A stretch of DNA of 64,000 bases, from assembly GCA_007741555.1 (NCBI GenBank), contig CP036526.1, positions 4,898,001 to 4,962,000 of the forward strand. The letters are read 5' to 3'. The stretch comes from Stieleria marina (GTDB taxonomy: Bacteria > Planctomycetota > Planctomycetia > Pirellulales > Pirellulaceae). Shown in pieces: positions 45,721-54,639 of this stretch. The notes beneath the pieces are model-generated. The model was not told the origin of the DNA and did no database searches. It saw only the letters and a program-made list of their open reading frames with translations. How positions within the stretch are numbered: the first letter of the stretch is position 1; each line of letters starts with the position of its first letter. The translations under genes were made by a program, and so were the position numbers.

Positions 45721-46389
45721 GTGACTTCACCTCTGGTACGCACGACTCGCCTTACAACGGCCTACCGCCGCTATCTTGATTCTGCCAACGCACCGCGTTT
45801 CGCGACCGAGGTTGACGAGTTTTACTCGCGTCCCACTTTGATGACATTGCTATCACGTGGCGATGTCGAAATGCGACGTGCCGCTGCGATGGCACTGGGC
45901 ATGCTAGGTGACCGCGGCTCCGTTGAAACATTGGGCCGTGCACTTTGCGATGAAGACCGCGGAGTGCGATTAGCTGCCGACGATTCGTTCCGCGCCTTGC
46001 TGGTTCGCGAAGCTGCGCCGCTGCACCACCAACAATTGCTTAAGGTCATGCACCTGAATGATGGTGGCGAATACGCTGCGGCACTTGCTCCCACAATGAT
46101 CTTGGTCGATCAAGCTCCGTTTTATGCCGAAGCCTATCACCAGTTGGCAATTTGTTGGCATGGATTGGAGAATCACTCGCAAGCCGAATCCGCTTACAGT
46201 TCTTGCCTGTGGCATTGCCGCTTTCACTATCCCGCTTGGCAGGGACTTTCGCGATGCCTAGTCATGCTGGAAGATTACCCCGGTGCGGTCAACGCTCTGG
46301 AGCGATGCCTGCAAATCTGTCCTGATATCGAAGGTGCGAGGATGCAGATTCGGGCGATTAAACGACGGATGCGTCAGTCCGACGTCTAG
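45721..46389 (+). CDS. HEAT- and TPR-repeat protein
   Basis: A 222-residue helical protein from GTG 45721. Residues about 35-95 form HEAT-like helices (LLSRGDVEMRRAAAMALGMLGDRGSVETLGRALCDEDRGVRLAA). Residues about 125-205 form TPR-like helices (YAEAYHQLAICWHGLENHSQAESAY and YPGAVNALERCLQICPD). Such proteins are scaffolds; the partner cannot be inferred. No signal peptide is visible. The next small gene follows after 36 bp on the same strand. Confidence 0.68.
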   Translation: MTSPLVRTTRLTTAYRRYLDSANAPRFATEVDEFYSRPTLMTLLSRGDVEMRRAAAMALGMLGDRGSVETLGRALCDEDRGVRLAADDSFRALLVREAAPLHHQQLLKVMHLNDGGEYAAALAPTMILVDQAPFYAEAYHQLAICWHGLENHSQAESAYSSCLWHCRFHYPAWQGLSRCLVMLEDYPGAVNALERCLQICPDIEGARMQIRAIKRRMRQSDV

Positions 46390-46425
46390 TAAAATTCGAT
46401 CGACACGCAAATCTAGAATACTGCC

Positions 46426-46683
46426 TTGAGTTACGACGAACAGCTTGTCGGATCAGTCGCCATCATCATCGCGTGCATCGCCGCACTGATCTCAGCCGGA
46501 CCATGGGAAGCTCCCTATCAGCTACGCACGATCGGCATAATCACCGACCGTTGGGGAAAACCGGCAGCGCGTAGCATTTGGCTTGCCATCGCGCTAGCAT
46601 CGTTGGCCGCCGGAATCGCAATCTTCAGCGGGACGCGGCCATCGTATGTAGAACCGCCTCAGCAGACATCGCTTGATCGCTAG
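46426..46683 (+). CDS. Small two-span membrane protein
   Basis: 85 residues from TTG 46426 (LSYDEQLVGSVAIIIACIAALISAG). There are two hydrophobic segments, AIIIACIAALIS and IWLAIALASLAAGIAIFSG, joined by a polar loop YQLRTIGIITDRWGKPAA. The function is unknown. The frame opens directly after the HEAT/TPR gene and has good hydrophobic periodicity, which supports its being real despite the rare start codon. Confidence 0.55.
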   Translation: MSYDEQLVGSVAIIIACIAALISAGPWEAPYQLRTIGIITDRWGKPAARSIWLAIALASLAAGIAIFSGTRPSYVEPPQQTSLDR

Positions 46684-46741
46684 TCGACGCTTGGTCTCTG
46701 ACCACGTCGCTCGCTGATTCTCTGGACGGCTTTTTGTCTGG

Positions 46742-48394
46742 CTAGCGATTGACGACTTCTCCACCGGCTCGCGTCAGCAAACCCTGCAGCAATTGCAGAT
46801 CGATCGAGTGCGTTATAAAGACGACTGCTCCATCGCCCATCAAAACGTGGCATCCGCCTTGATGAATGTGGCCCATCTGAGGAATCGGATTTTCAAAATC
46901 CAATTCCAACGGCGTGGGATCTGACCACGTGATCGCTTCGCTGGCTTTGACTTCCATGCACAAAATCGTGTTGGACAACCCGTCGGTGATATCGCGAAAT
47001 CGCGTGTCGCCTTCTAGCTTCACTCCGATTTCCTCTCCCGTCATCATTCGAAAGACCGTCTTGCCTGGCGGAAGTGGCAAACTGGGATCGCTAAACACGT
47101 CGCTAATTCGGTCGACCAGCTTGATGTTGTGCTCGCTGTCCCAAGGTTCATCCAGATGAAACTCTTGGTAGAGCTGCTGTTGTTCGACAAAGGGCAAGAT
47201 CGCTACACGCCAGCTCAGCAACGCCTTGCCGTTGTCGTCACGAATCGGCCCCGGCAGCTTATTGTAGGCGGAGTGATAATTGTGAATCGCCAATCCGATT
47301 TGCTTCAAGTGATTTGACGCCGTCATTCGCCGGGCCGCTTCGCGAGCCGCTTGGACGGCGGGCAGCAGCAGTCCCACCAGCACGCCTGTCGTGGCGATCG
47401 GAATCTCCGCCGTCACGCGAATCACGACTCGATCATTTTCCTGTTCAGGGCGAATCTTGCCAACAATGAAGTTGGCGATCCTCACCAGGTACGCTCGCTG
47501 TGCATCGGGCATGCGGCCCTGACCACGAATGCCTTGCATGGCAGATTGCAACAGCTGCGCACGACCGTATTTGATGGACCGCACCAAAATCTGTCGAACT
47601 TCATCCGCGGCTTCGGCATCCTTGCAAATCAATTCGACACTAATACTCTGTGCGGCGCCTTTCATGGCATTGTCTGTCATGACGGCGTCAACCAAATCGA
47701 GGATGTTGATCAGATCGCTAAGCTCGGCAGGAATATCGTCGCCCGCGTCATCCATGACTTGCTGGATCATCGGACGCAACGTTTCCAATGACATTAACAT
47801 TTGTGACGCCTTATCGCCCATCGCGTTGTCACGAATCAAATCGTTGACCGCCCCAGTCCCATCGGCTGCCAACATCGGCTGCAACATCAGTTCGCTTGCC
47901 ACCAAAATTTTGCGAGGCGTGACCGCGTGCAGCAAAAGCGTCGCGTTGGACTGATCCAAAACAAACACGGTCTTGCCGTCGATAGTCTGAGTCGCCGGCG
48001 TGGCCAACAGTTCTTGCGAAATTTTGGTCGGGTCGTAATCTTCGGACAACGTGACGACGAACCCTATCGCCGTAGTGCCGCGGTCTGCCAACAACGATGA
48101 AACGGTCTTGATTTCGATGATCGACATCGGGTCCAAACCCAGCATGGATTGGCTCCAGGCCTGCGCGACTTCGATCGGCAACCAATCAAAGCCCGGCGTT
48201 TTCAAAAACTGCGGAGCATTCATACGCGACACCATCATCGCGTCGACAGGGACAAACTCCGTCTCCGTACTGACAAATGGCGCATCGGTGGGTTGCAATC
48301 CTGCAGGCAGTTCTTGTGAACACACTGCGTCAATGCTGGTGCAAGCAGACAAGACGGCCAGCGTGAGCGAAAAGTAAAACCGAACGGTGTACAT
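46742..48394 (-). CDS. DUF1559 protein with an N-terminal secreted extension
   Basis: 550 residues from ATG 48394. A signal peptide ([22 protein letters not shown]) is followed by about 300 residues with no named domain. The classical DUF1559 block comes next: [66 protein letters not shown] follows, and the C-terminal part has [19 protein letters not shown]. In most members the [15 protein letters not shown] segment sits at the N-terminus as a prepilin-like helix; here it is internal, so the protein probably does not act as a pseudopilin. It may bind a ligand or surface component. Its function is unknown. Confidence 0.8.
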   Translation of the reverse strand: MYTVRFYFSLTLAVLSACTSIDAVCSQELPAGLQPTDAPFVSTETEFVPVDAMMVSRMNAPQFLKTPGFDWLPIEVAQAWSQSMLGLDPMSIIEIKTVSSLLADRGTTAIGFVVTLSEDYDPTKISQELLATPATQTIDGKTVFVLDQSNATLLLHAVTPRKILVASELMLQPMLAADGTGAVNDLIRDNAMGDKASQMLMSLETLRPMIQQVMDDAGDDIPAELSDLINILDLVDAVMTDNAMKGAAQSISVELICKDAEAADEVRQILVRSIKYGRAQLLQSAMQGIRGQGRMPDAQRAYLVRIANFIVGKIRPEQENDRVVIRVTAEIPIATTGVLVGLLLPAVQAAREAARRMTASNHLKQIGLAIHNYHSAYNKLPGPIRDDNGKALLSWRVAILPFVEQQQLYQEFHLDEPWDSEHNIKLVDRISDVFSDPSLPLPPGKTVFRMMTGEEIGVKLEGDTRFRDITDGLSNTILCMEVKASEAITWSDPTPLELDFENPIPQMGHIHQGGCHVLMGDGAVVFITHSIDLQLLQGLLTRAGGEVVNR

Positions 48395-48654
48395 ATTGGG
48401 AATCTCGCGCGGAGTCAGAGTACCAAGGAAAGCCAGTGAATGCCAAATCAATGAAAACGATCAGACCAACGATATCGAATCGTGCAAAAGGAATCGAAAC
48501 GAAGTCATCATCGTAACGAATTCCTAGGCCCAAATTGTTGGCGACGTGCTGGCAATTTTGTCAGACACTGAATTTGGCCGAGGCAGTACAATGCGGGCCA
48601 ATGGATGGCGAACCGGATCGCTGAATTGACAACCGAACCCCAACGAGAGATCTG

Positions 48655-50139
48655 ATGAGATTTGTGACCGCTGTGCTATGGATGCTGGGAACAATCGCCC
48701 TTGGAATGTCGCTTGGGGGGACGCTGCCGAACGTCGCCGCCGATTGGCCTCAGTGGCGAGGCCCGCAGCGCACCGGGTACGTCGACGCGGGGCCTTTGCG
48801 AACCGAACTGCCAACCGAAGGACTTGAACCGGTTTGGAAATTTGATTCGCTCGCCGGCGGCACGTCGGGCGGATGGAGTTCTCCCGTCGTGGTAGGTGAT
48901 CGCGTTTTTGTTTACGCCCACACGAAAGTCAAGAATTCAGATGCCGACCTGGGCGAAGCAAAGTTTCCTTGGCTCTCTCCAGATAAACGCACGATGTCCG
49001 ACGCCGAGTATCAAGAGTACGAAACAAAACGGCGTGACGAAAACGAACGCCGCGCCAAGGCATATTCATTTAGCCAACGACTGCTTTGCTTAAGCCTGTC
49101 AAGCGGCGAGGTCGTCTGGGACAAGATCGAAGAAACGGTTTACACTCGATTTACCCAGTCGAGCACTCCGTGTGTGGCGGGTGGCAAAGTGTTTTTGCTG
49201 ACGCCAGCACGAACGGCAAAGTGCTATGACGCTTCGACCGGCGAAGTCCTCTGGAGCCAACCTTTACCGGGCAAATTCCGCGACGAGTTCTTTGCCAGTT
49301 CCTTTGTAGTCGACGGCGACACTGCGATCGTTTGTTGCGGACCGGTCTTTGCGCTCAGTACCGATGACGGCCACGTTTTGTGGACGGGTGACACGGACGC
49401 CGAATATCAATCGCACAGTAGCCCACTGATTTGGAAAGCCAAACAGGGCAGTGTCGTGATCGCCAACACGTCCGGTGGACGCACTCAAGCTTACCGCGCG
49501 AAGGATGGGTCCAAGCTTTGGGAAATCAAAACCGGTGTTGGAAGTTCGACGCCAATCTTGGCGGGCGATCGTCTGCTGACCTACGGCTCGTCGCGCAAAA
49601 GCGGGCTGACAGCTTATACTTTGGACGCCAGCCAAATCGAAAAGACACCATCTCAGGTTTGGCAGTTTCAACGGGCCGCTGATTCGGGAACGACGCCGGT
49701 GGTTCGCGGCGACGAAGTGTTTGTGCAAGGCGAAAAACGCGTCGCCAAGATTAACTTGAACGATGGCAAGGCGGTCTGGCAAACAACGCTCAGAATCTCG
49801 ACTCCCAAGTACACCTCACTGATCGGAGCCGGCGAACAATTGTTCTTTGGCTGGGAAGGCATTCTGGCCATCGATGCCAACGGAGACAAATTCAGCCAGC
49901 TCTACGATGCCGAAATTGATTCACGAGGGCGACTGATCCGTGGCGAAGATCTCCGAAAGCTATTGGAATTGGACAAGGTCGCCAGCGAAGAAGATGGTTT
50001 GTCCAAATCAGAGGCGCTCTGGCAACGCGAAGCCGTCAAATCGGGTCCTTTGGGATGCTGTACGCCGGCTTTCAGCAACGGCCACCTGGTCGTGCGGCTC
50101 CGGGACAGCCTTGTTTGCTACGATTTACGGAGGCAGTAG
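48655..50139 (+). CDS. Exported PQQ-like beta-propeller protein
   Basis: A 494-residue protein with a signal peptide (FVTAVLWMLGTIALGMSLGG) and repeated beta-propeller blades of the PQQ enzyme/BamB type. Examples are DWPQWRGPQRTGYVD at the start of the mature protein, KCYDASTGEVLWSQPL, FALSTDDGHVLWTGD, AYRAKDGSKLWEIKT and INLNDGKAVWQTTL. The W-G and DG-x-x-x-W spacing is typical. PQQ dehydrogenase residues are not evident, so it is more likely a scaffold or binding protein. This family is common in Pirellulales. Confidence 0.85.
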   Translation: MRFVTAVLWMLGTIALGMSLGGTLPNVAADWPQWRGPQRTGYVDAGPLRTELPTEGLEPVWKFDSLAGGTSGGWSSPVVVGDRVFVYAHTKVKNSDADLGEAKFPWLSPDKRTMSDAEYQEYETKRRDENERRAKAYSFSQRLLCLSLSSGEVVWDKIEETVYTRFTQSSTPCVAGGKVFLLTPARTAKCYDASTGEVLWSQPLPGKFRDEFFASSFVVDGDTAIVCCGPVFALSTDDGHVLWTGDTDAEYQSHSSPLIWKAKQGSVVIANTSGGRTQAYRAKDGSKLWEIKTGVGSSTPILAGDRLLTYGSSRKSGLTAYTLDASQIEKTPSQVWQFQRAADSGTTPVVRGDEVFVQGEKRVAKINLNDGKAVWQTTLRISTPKYTSLIGAGEQLFFGWEGILAIDANGDKFSQLYDAEIDSRGRLIRGEDLRKLLELDKVASEEDGLSKSEALWQREAVKSGPLGCCTPAFSNGHLVVRLRDSLVCYDLRRQ

Positions 50140-50449
50140 ACCACGCTGCAGCTTGTTAACGGCACACTGGACCGCGATGTTAAATTACCGCCGCCCTCCG
50201 AGGAAAGTCGATGGTTCTTTTTGCATCGATTGGCAACAATGGGGACTGAACGGTTGTATTAGCCAACGTTGTTTCCCCCCAATGTTTCGATTTGATGGGG
50301 TACAAAATTGACTGCTCCTGCGATGATAAATAGTCGCGATGACGCCGAGCATGGACCAGGCGTGTCATGACACTTGAGTAAGATCGATAAGCTGCAACGA
50401 TAAACGTATCGCTTCGCTAGAGCTACAACTTCCTTTTCTCACATCACGG
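50140..50449. other. Intergenic region upstream of a kinase gene
   Basis: It separates the beta-propeller gene from the kinase gene and contains a 12-bp perfect palindrome at 50362-50373. I see no gene or clear terminator. Confidence 0.5.
50362..50373. promoter_or_regulatory. 12-bp perfect palindrome upstream of a kinase gene
   Basis: GTGTCATGACAC is self-complementary without a spacer and lies 77 bp before the kinase start. It could be an operator. A palindrome of this length may also arise by chance in a window of this size, so the call is weak. Confidence 0.35.
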
Positions 50450-51592
50450 ATGATACAAGAGACAAACCTAATGCAAGCCACCACGCATTTTGAACCTCAT
50501 CCAACTCTGACTCACCACGGTTCGGAGGCGCGATCCAACGACGCCGAACTGCTGAAACGCTACGATGAACTGACGCGCAGCAAGAAGGTATCGTGGACCG
50601 GGCATCATCATCTGATCCGCATGCTCGGGCGAGGCGGACAGGGCGAAGTTTACTTAACGGAATACCGCGGCACGGATGGCTTTACCGTCCCCGTGGCGAT
50701 GAAGGTTTTCTCGCCGGAGCGTTTTGCCGACCGGCGCGCCTACGACGAAGCAATGGCTCGTGTCGCGTCGATTGCGTCCAGTGTCGCGCTAATTCAGCAC
50801 GACAATCTCTTGGATGTCCAAAACTTCTTCGAACGTGATCGCATCCGCATCATGATGATGGAGTGGATCGATGGGTACGACTTGCGTCAGTTGGTGGCTC
50901 CACCGTGCCTGAATCTGTTGCAAGAGCATCTACCGGATTACCGCTGGGAATACATCAACCAGGTGATCATCACCGAAGGAATCGAAAACTCTCGCTTCAA
51001 AGCGGGCGTCGCCGTGGCGATCGTTCGCGAGTGCTTGGCCGCGTTGGCTGCCCTTCACCGGGAAGACATTGTCCACGGTGATGTCAAACCAGCCAACATC
51101 ATGTTGAAGCGATCCGGTCACGCCAAATTGATCGACATGGGTTCGGCGTTCAATTACAAAAACCCGCCGCGTGATCGCGAATGCACTCCGATCTACGCGC
51201 CACCGGAAGTCCTGGAATCCAATACTTCCTCTCCGCAAAGTGACCTGGCAAGTCTGGGCTATGTTTTGATCGAACTGCTAAGCGGTCAAAATGTGTTTTC
51301 GAGCTGCGAAAACATGACGGACTTGCTGCGTGCTAAACGTGAGCTTCCCAAAAAACTGCATCAGGTTTTGCCCGAAGAATTAATCGACAACGATTTGTTG
51401 ATGAATTTGATCTTGGGTTTAATCGCTCCGGATCCAAATAAACGCTTTCCCACCGCGGAAGCTGCTGAACACGAGCACGGGGCCGCAGAATTTCATCGCC
51501 AATTGATCATCACTGATATGGCGACCGAATACGACAATGACATTCGACTTTGGCTGGAAGAGCTTCGAGGATTCGAGTCAGAGAATGAATGA
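50450..51592 (+). CDS. Ser/Thr kinase-like protein with HGD and DMG variants
   Basis: A 380-residue soluble kinase. Glycine loop GRGGQGEV at 60-67, ATP lysine K85 in VAMKVF, catalytic loop HGDVKPAN at 209-216 (Gly in place of the HRD arginine) and DMG at 229-231 in place of DFG. Asp, Lys and Asn of the catalytic loop and the metal-binding Asp are all kept. The missing arginine usually means activity does not depend on activation-loop phosphorylation. An insert of about 40 residues lies between the hinge and catalytic loop. The last codons overlap the next gene by 8 bp. Confidence 0.85.
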   Translation: MIQETNLMQATTHFEPHPTLTHHGSEARSNDAELLKRYDELTRSKKVSWTGHHHLIRMLGRGGQGEVYLTEYRGTDGFTVPVAMKVFSPERFADRRAYDEAMARVASIASSVALIQHDNLLDVQNFFERDRIRIMMMEWIDGYDLRQLVAPPCLNLLQEHLPDYRWEYINQVIITEGIENSRFKAGVAVAIVRECLAALAALHREDIVHGDVKPANIMLKRSGHAKLIDMGSAFNYKNPPRDRECTPIYAPPEVLESNTSSPQSDLASLGYVLIELLSGQNVFSSCENMTDLLRAKRELPKKLHQVLPEELIDNDLLMNLILGLIAPDPNKRFPTAEAAEHEHGAAEFHRQLIITDMATEYDNDIRLWLEELRGFESENE

Positions 51593-52385
51593 GTCACATC
51601 TCCAAACCGCCATCCAGGCTGCCAGAGCCGGTGCGGTCGAGCTGATGTCGCGACGCAGTAGTTTTGTCGTCAGCGAAAAAGCCCCCAAGGATTTGGTCAC
51701 CGACGCCGATCTTGCATCGCAGAAGGCGATCCGTGACCTGCTGGAAGACGCCTACCCCGACTACGCATTTGTCGGCGAAGAAGAAGGCGAAAACGATCCT
51801 CCCGATGCCGTCCGCCGCGGTGACACGGACGCTCCGCCTTGCTGGGTCGTCGATCCATTGGACGGGACGGTCAACTACGTCCATCGACTGCAGAGCTTTG
51901 CCGTTTCGATCGGACTGTACGCCGCAGGCAAAATGCGACTCGGTGTGGTCTACGATCCCGTGGCCGAAGAAATGTTTGCGGCAGTTGACGGGCAAGGCGC
52001 AACCGTCAATGGACGGCCGATGAAAGCCAGCGACTGCGACGATCTCTCTCAAGCCCTGGTCGCCTGCAGCTTTCCAGCCGGCGTCAAAAAGGATGCTCCA
52101 GAAGTCACGCGGTTTGTCCATGTCCTAGAACGCTGCCGATCGCTTCGGCGACTCGGTTCGTGCGCACTCAACATGTGCTACGTCGCCGATGGGCGATTGG
52201 ACGCTTACTGGGCTACCAATGTCAGTGCCTGGGATTCCGCCGCTGGTACTGTGATTGCCAGAGAAGCAGGAGCCACGCTGACGGCATACGACGGATCCAA
52301 AATGGATGATTGGAAGCCACGTTTTTGCGTCGCCGGCACAGCGTCGGTCCATGGTTCGATCGTTGACCTGCTTTCGATCGCTTGA
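51585..52385 (+). CDS. Inositol monophosphatase-family phosphatase
   Basis: 266 residues from ATG 51585. The metal-binding set of the family is present: the Glu in VGEEEGEND at 63-71, the WVVDPLDGTVNYVH motif at 87-100, and the C-terminal WDSAAGTVIAREAGA. The family includes inositol-1-phosphatase, fructose-1,6-bisphosphatase and CysQ; the substrate cannot be told from sequence alone. The gene starts inside the last codons of the upstream kinase gene, so they are translationally coupled; the link between them is unknown. The flavin reductase gene follows by 10 bp. Confidence 0.87.
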   Translation: MNESHLQTAIQAARAGAVELMSRRSSFVVSEKAPKDLVTDADLASQKAIRDLLEDAYPDYAFVGEEEGENDPPDAVRRGDTDAPPCWVVDPLDGTVNYVHRLQSFAVSIGLYAAGKMRLGVVYDPVAEEMFAAVDGQGATVNGRPMKASDCDDLSQALVACSFPAGVKKDAPEVTRFVHVLERCRSLRRLGSCALNMCYVADGRLDAYWATNVSAWDSAAGTVIAREAGATLTAYDGSKMDDWKPRFCVAGTASVHGSIVDLLSIA

Positions 52386-52395
52386 ATGACGTGAC

Positions 52396-53040
52396 ATGAA
52401 GATTGATCCGGAAGAACTCTCCACACGCGAACTTTACCAGTGGATGACGCAGCTGATCACACCGCGACCAATCGCGTGGGTGTCGACCGTTTCGCCAGAC
52501 GGAATCGCGAATCTGGCGCCTTTCAGCTTTTTCAACGGCGTCGGTGCCAACCCGCCGACGATCATGTTCTGTCCCGCCAACCAACGCGACGGAACACCCA
52601 AAGACACTCTGGCAAACATTCAGCGAACCGGACAGTTTGCTGTGAACCTGGTTTCGTTTGCCGATGCCGACGCGATGAATGCAACGTCAGCGCCCTATCG
52701 TTTTGGCCAAGACGAATTTGAGATCGAATCGATCGCCAAAGCGGACTGCGACCAGATCAAAGTACCGCGCGTGGCCGATGCCATCGCTTCGATGGAGTGT
52801 TCCTTGCACACAGCCATGCAGATTGGAACCGGTCCAGGCGGCGCGAACTTAGTGATTGGACGCGTCTTGCAGATTCATGTCCGCCAAGACCTGATCTTGC
52901 CGTCGCAAGAGCTGGATGCCAGTCGACTGGACACGATCGGGCGAATGGGGCGAGACGATTACATTCGCACGGGCAGCGAAGAGGACGTTGAAAACGCCAG
53001 TCTGTTCGACTTGCCTCGCCCAAAAAAGCGATCGCTTTAA
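52396..53040 (+). CDS. Flavin reductase-like (FMN-binding split-barrel) protein
   Basis: A 214-residue protein of the flavin reductase-like family. It has TPRPIAWVSTVSPDGIANLAPFSFFNGVGANPPTIMF at about residues 22-58, the characteristic FMN-binding stretch, then NIQRTGQFAVNLV, CSLHTAMQIG and LVIGRVLQIHV. It probably binds FMN and reduces a flavin or a small substrate in the cytoplasm. It is the third gene of a likely kinase-phosphatase-reductase operon. Its last codons encode a lysine/arginine end that overlaps a terminator for the opposite strand. Confidence 0.87.
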   Translation: MKIDPEELSTRELYQWMTQLITPRPIAWVSTVSPDGIANLAPFSFFNGVGANPPTIMFCPANQRDGTPKDTLANIQRTGQFAVNLVSFADADAMNATSAPYRFGQDEFEIESIAKADCDQIKVPRVADAIASMECSLHTAMQIGTGPGGANLVIGRVLQIHVRQDLILPSQELDASRLDTIGRMGRDDYIRTGSEEDVENASLFDLPRPKKRSL

Positions 53041-53052
53041 CAAGCGATCGCT
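53021..53052 (-). terminator. Intrinsic terminator for the opposing gene, embedded in a coding end
   Basis: AGCGATCGCTT at 53027-53037 pairs perfectly with AAGCGATCGCT at 53042-53052 across a 4-nt loop. Read on the minus strand, the stem is followed by six T residues (53026-53021). It therefore ends the DUF1571 transcript. The left arm and loop lie in the last codons and stop of the plus-strand flavin reductase gene. Confidence 0.82.
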
Positions 53053-53107
53053 CTGAAAACAAGTTGCTACGGCTGCAGGAAGTCTTCCCAGCGAGCAACA
53101 AACGATC

Positions 53108-53989
53108 TTAGAAGTTGTACTTAGGATTTTCCGGATCGAAATCGGAATCCTTCAGACCTACATTAATTTTCAAATTCATGTAGTTGTATTCTTCAATGAT
53201 CTCAGGTTTGGCGTTGGCGACGCGAGGCCAATCGTACGCGATGTAGCGAATCGGCACATTGTAGGCGTCGTCGATGAAGATCTGAGCTTTGTGAAATTCG
53301 GAACCGGGACGCTTCGTCGGCTGCGTCAGCTGAAACACCGTACAGACGCGGTCTTTCACGCGAGCGTTTTGACGCAAGTCGCATTGAGCGTCGGGATATG
53401 TCTTCGCTTTTTCACCACGCTGGATCAACTTTTCGATCAGATTCTCGACACCGATTTCAGTCATCGGATAGCGTTGTCCACGCATGGCCAACATGCTGTC
53501 TGGCTTGACGCGAACAGTCGGAAGATAACGTCCCTTGAATCCGCCTTCGTGAGCGATGATGTTGCCGTTGTTCGCTCCTTCGACGTAGATGACTTCGCGA
53601 CCCTTGATCGTCGATGGCTTCAGGAAGTTCAGGTACACGCTGAGCGGCTGAACAATTTTGCCGTTTTCGATTTTGCGATTGCGAATCTTGGCCGCGATGT
53701 ATTGATGCGCGCCAAGCTGCCCACCGACTCGTTCGCGAATCACCATCATCGTGGTGTAGTCGTCCACTTGTGCCTGGCAATTTTGAAGGCCTCGACGGGC
53801 AATGTCCAAAGCGTGATCAAGCGGCTTTGCCTTCAACAGATCCGCAGGAACAGCAGGCGACGCCGTAGCGACACGGTGGACAGGTTCGCTCAATCCAGCA
53901 GGCTTGGCTGCCATCGCTAACGATGAAACAGAGGCAGTAGCGGTCAGGGATCCGATAAGAGCGACGAAGCGGCGACGGGCAAGATTCAT
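53108..53989 (-). CDS. DUF1571 exported protein
   Basis: 293 residues. The N-terminus MNLARRRFVALIGSLTATASVSSLAMA is a signal peptide with a three-arginine run that may be Tat-like. The body matches DUF1571: YTTMMVIRERVGGQLGAHQYIAAKIR, VYLNFLKPSTIKGREVIYVEG, GRYLPTVRVKPDSMLAMRGQRYPMTEIG, and a C-terminal FHKAQIFIDDAYNVPIRYIAYDWP. The family is common in planctomycetes and related to LolA-like lipoprotein-binding folds by shape. Its function is not known. Confidence 0.85.
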   Translation of the reverse strand: MNLARRRFVALIGSLTATASVSSLAMAAKPAGLSEPVHRVATASPAVPADLLKAKPLDHALDIARRGLQNCQAQVDDYTTMMVIRERVGGQLGAHQYIAAKIRNRKIENGKIVQPLSVYLNFLKPSTIKGREVIYVEGANNGNIIAHEGGFKGRYLPTVRVKPDSMLAMRGQRYPMTEIGVENLIEKLIQRGEKAKTYPDAQCDLRQNARVKDRVCTVFQLTQPTKRPGSEFHKAQIFIDDAYNVPIRYIAYDWPRVANAKPEIIEEYNYMNLKINVGLKDSDFDPENPKYNF

Positions 53990-54639
53990 TTGACTTCCTT
54001 GTGGGCAACCGACGGCACCCTTGCCGTCCGTGTTTTTGATATCGCCGTTCGAGGGCTAGCAAAATGAATGAAAGGCAGCATGGCGTGGGGACCGCGGCAA
54101 TCGTTGCATCCCGCAACGGGGCAAAGCATGCCATTGTCACAATCCGTGGGAACGGTCGTTGCGCGGTCCGCCCAGTGCCGATGCCGTCGACAGCCAAGTG
54201 ACCCTCGCAACACCTCCGTTGAACTCATCGAAAATACTCACAGCGATTTGATCGTCGCCATATCAATTCTCGCCCGGCAAATCACGCCCGTTTTAGGGAC
54301 GCAAGTCATCCGGCAGCAAATCACGGACGCGCCGCGGCCAGTGATTCGGCGAATCCGCATCGCTGCGTACCCATCGCTGTCAGGTCGCCGCGTACCTTTC
54401 GCTGCCAGATCGCGTCTTGCCGGGATACACCGCTACAACCTGCACATTCAGATCTTTGGTAGCTGTTGCCGACAAAGCAGATTCGATCGCGACCGTGATT
54501 TAGCAGGCGAATCCATGCCAGCCGTTCCCTTCGCTAAAGTAGCCGGAACATTTACGATAGCGTTCCCGAGTCGGTTTTCGCGGAACCTTGTTTTGGCATC
54601 TCCGCGGTCTCGCCCCTCCTCCCTCACACAGATTTCACC
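53990..54639. other. Long intergenic region between divergent genes
   Basis: 650 bp between the DUF1571 and HemQ genes. Frames of up to 191 codons exist, but none has a recognisable motif, leader or plausible composition. The sequence CAAATCACG occurs twice in a loosely repeated context around 54278-54330. I see no tRNA or strong hairpin. It could hold a regulatory RNA or a decayed gene. Confidence 0.45.

Noticed and set aside
45498-45779. 93-codon frame upstream of the HEAT/TPR gene
   Set aside because: No recognisable feature and it overlaps the real gene in a different frame.
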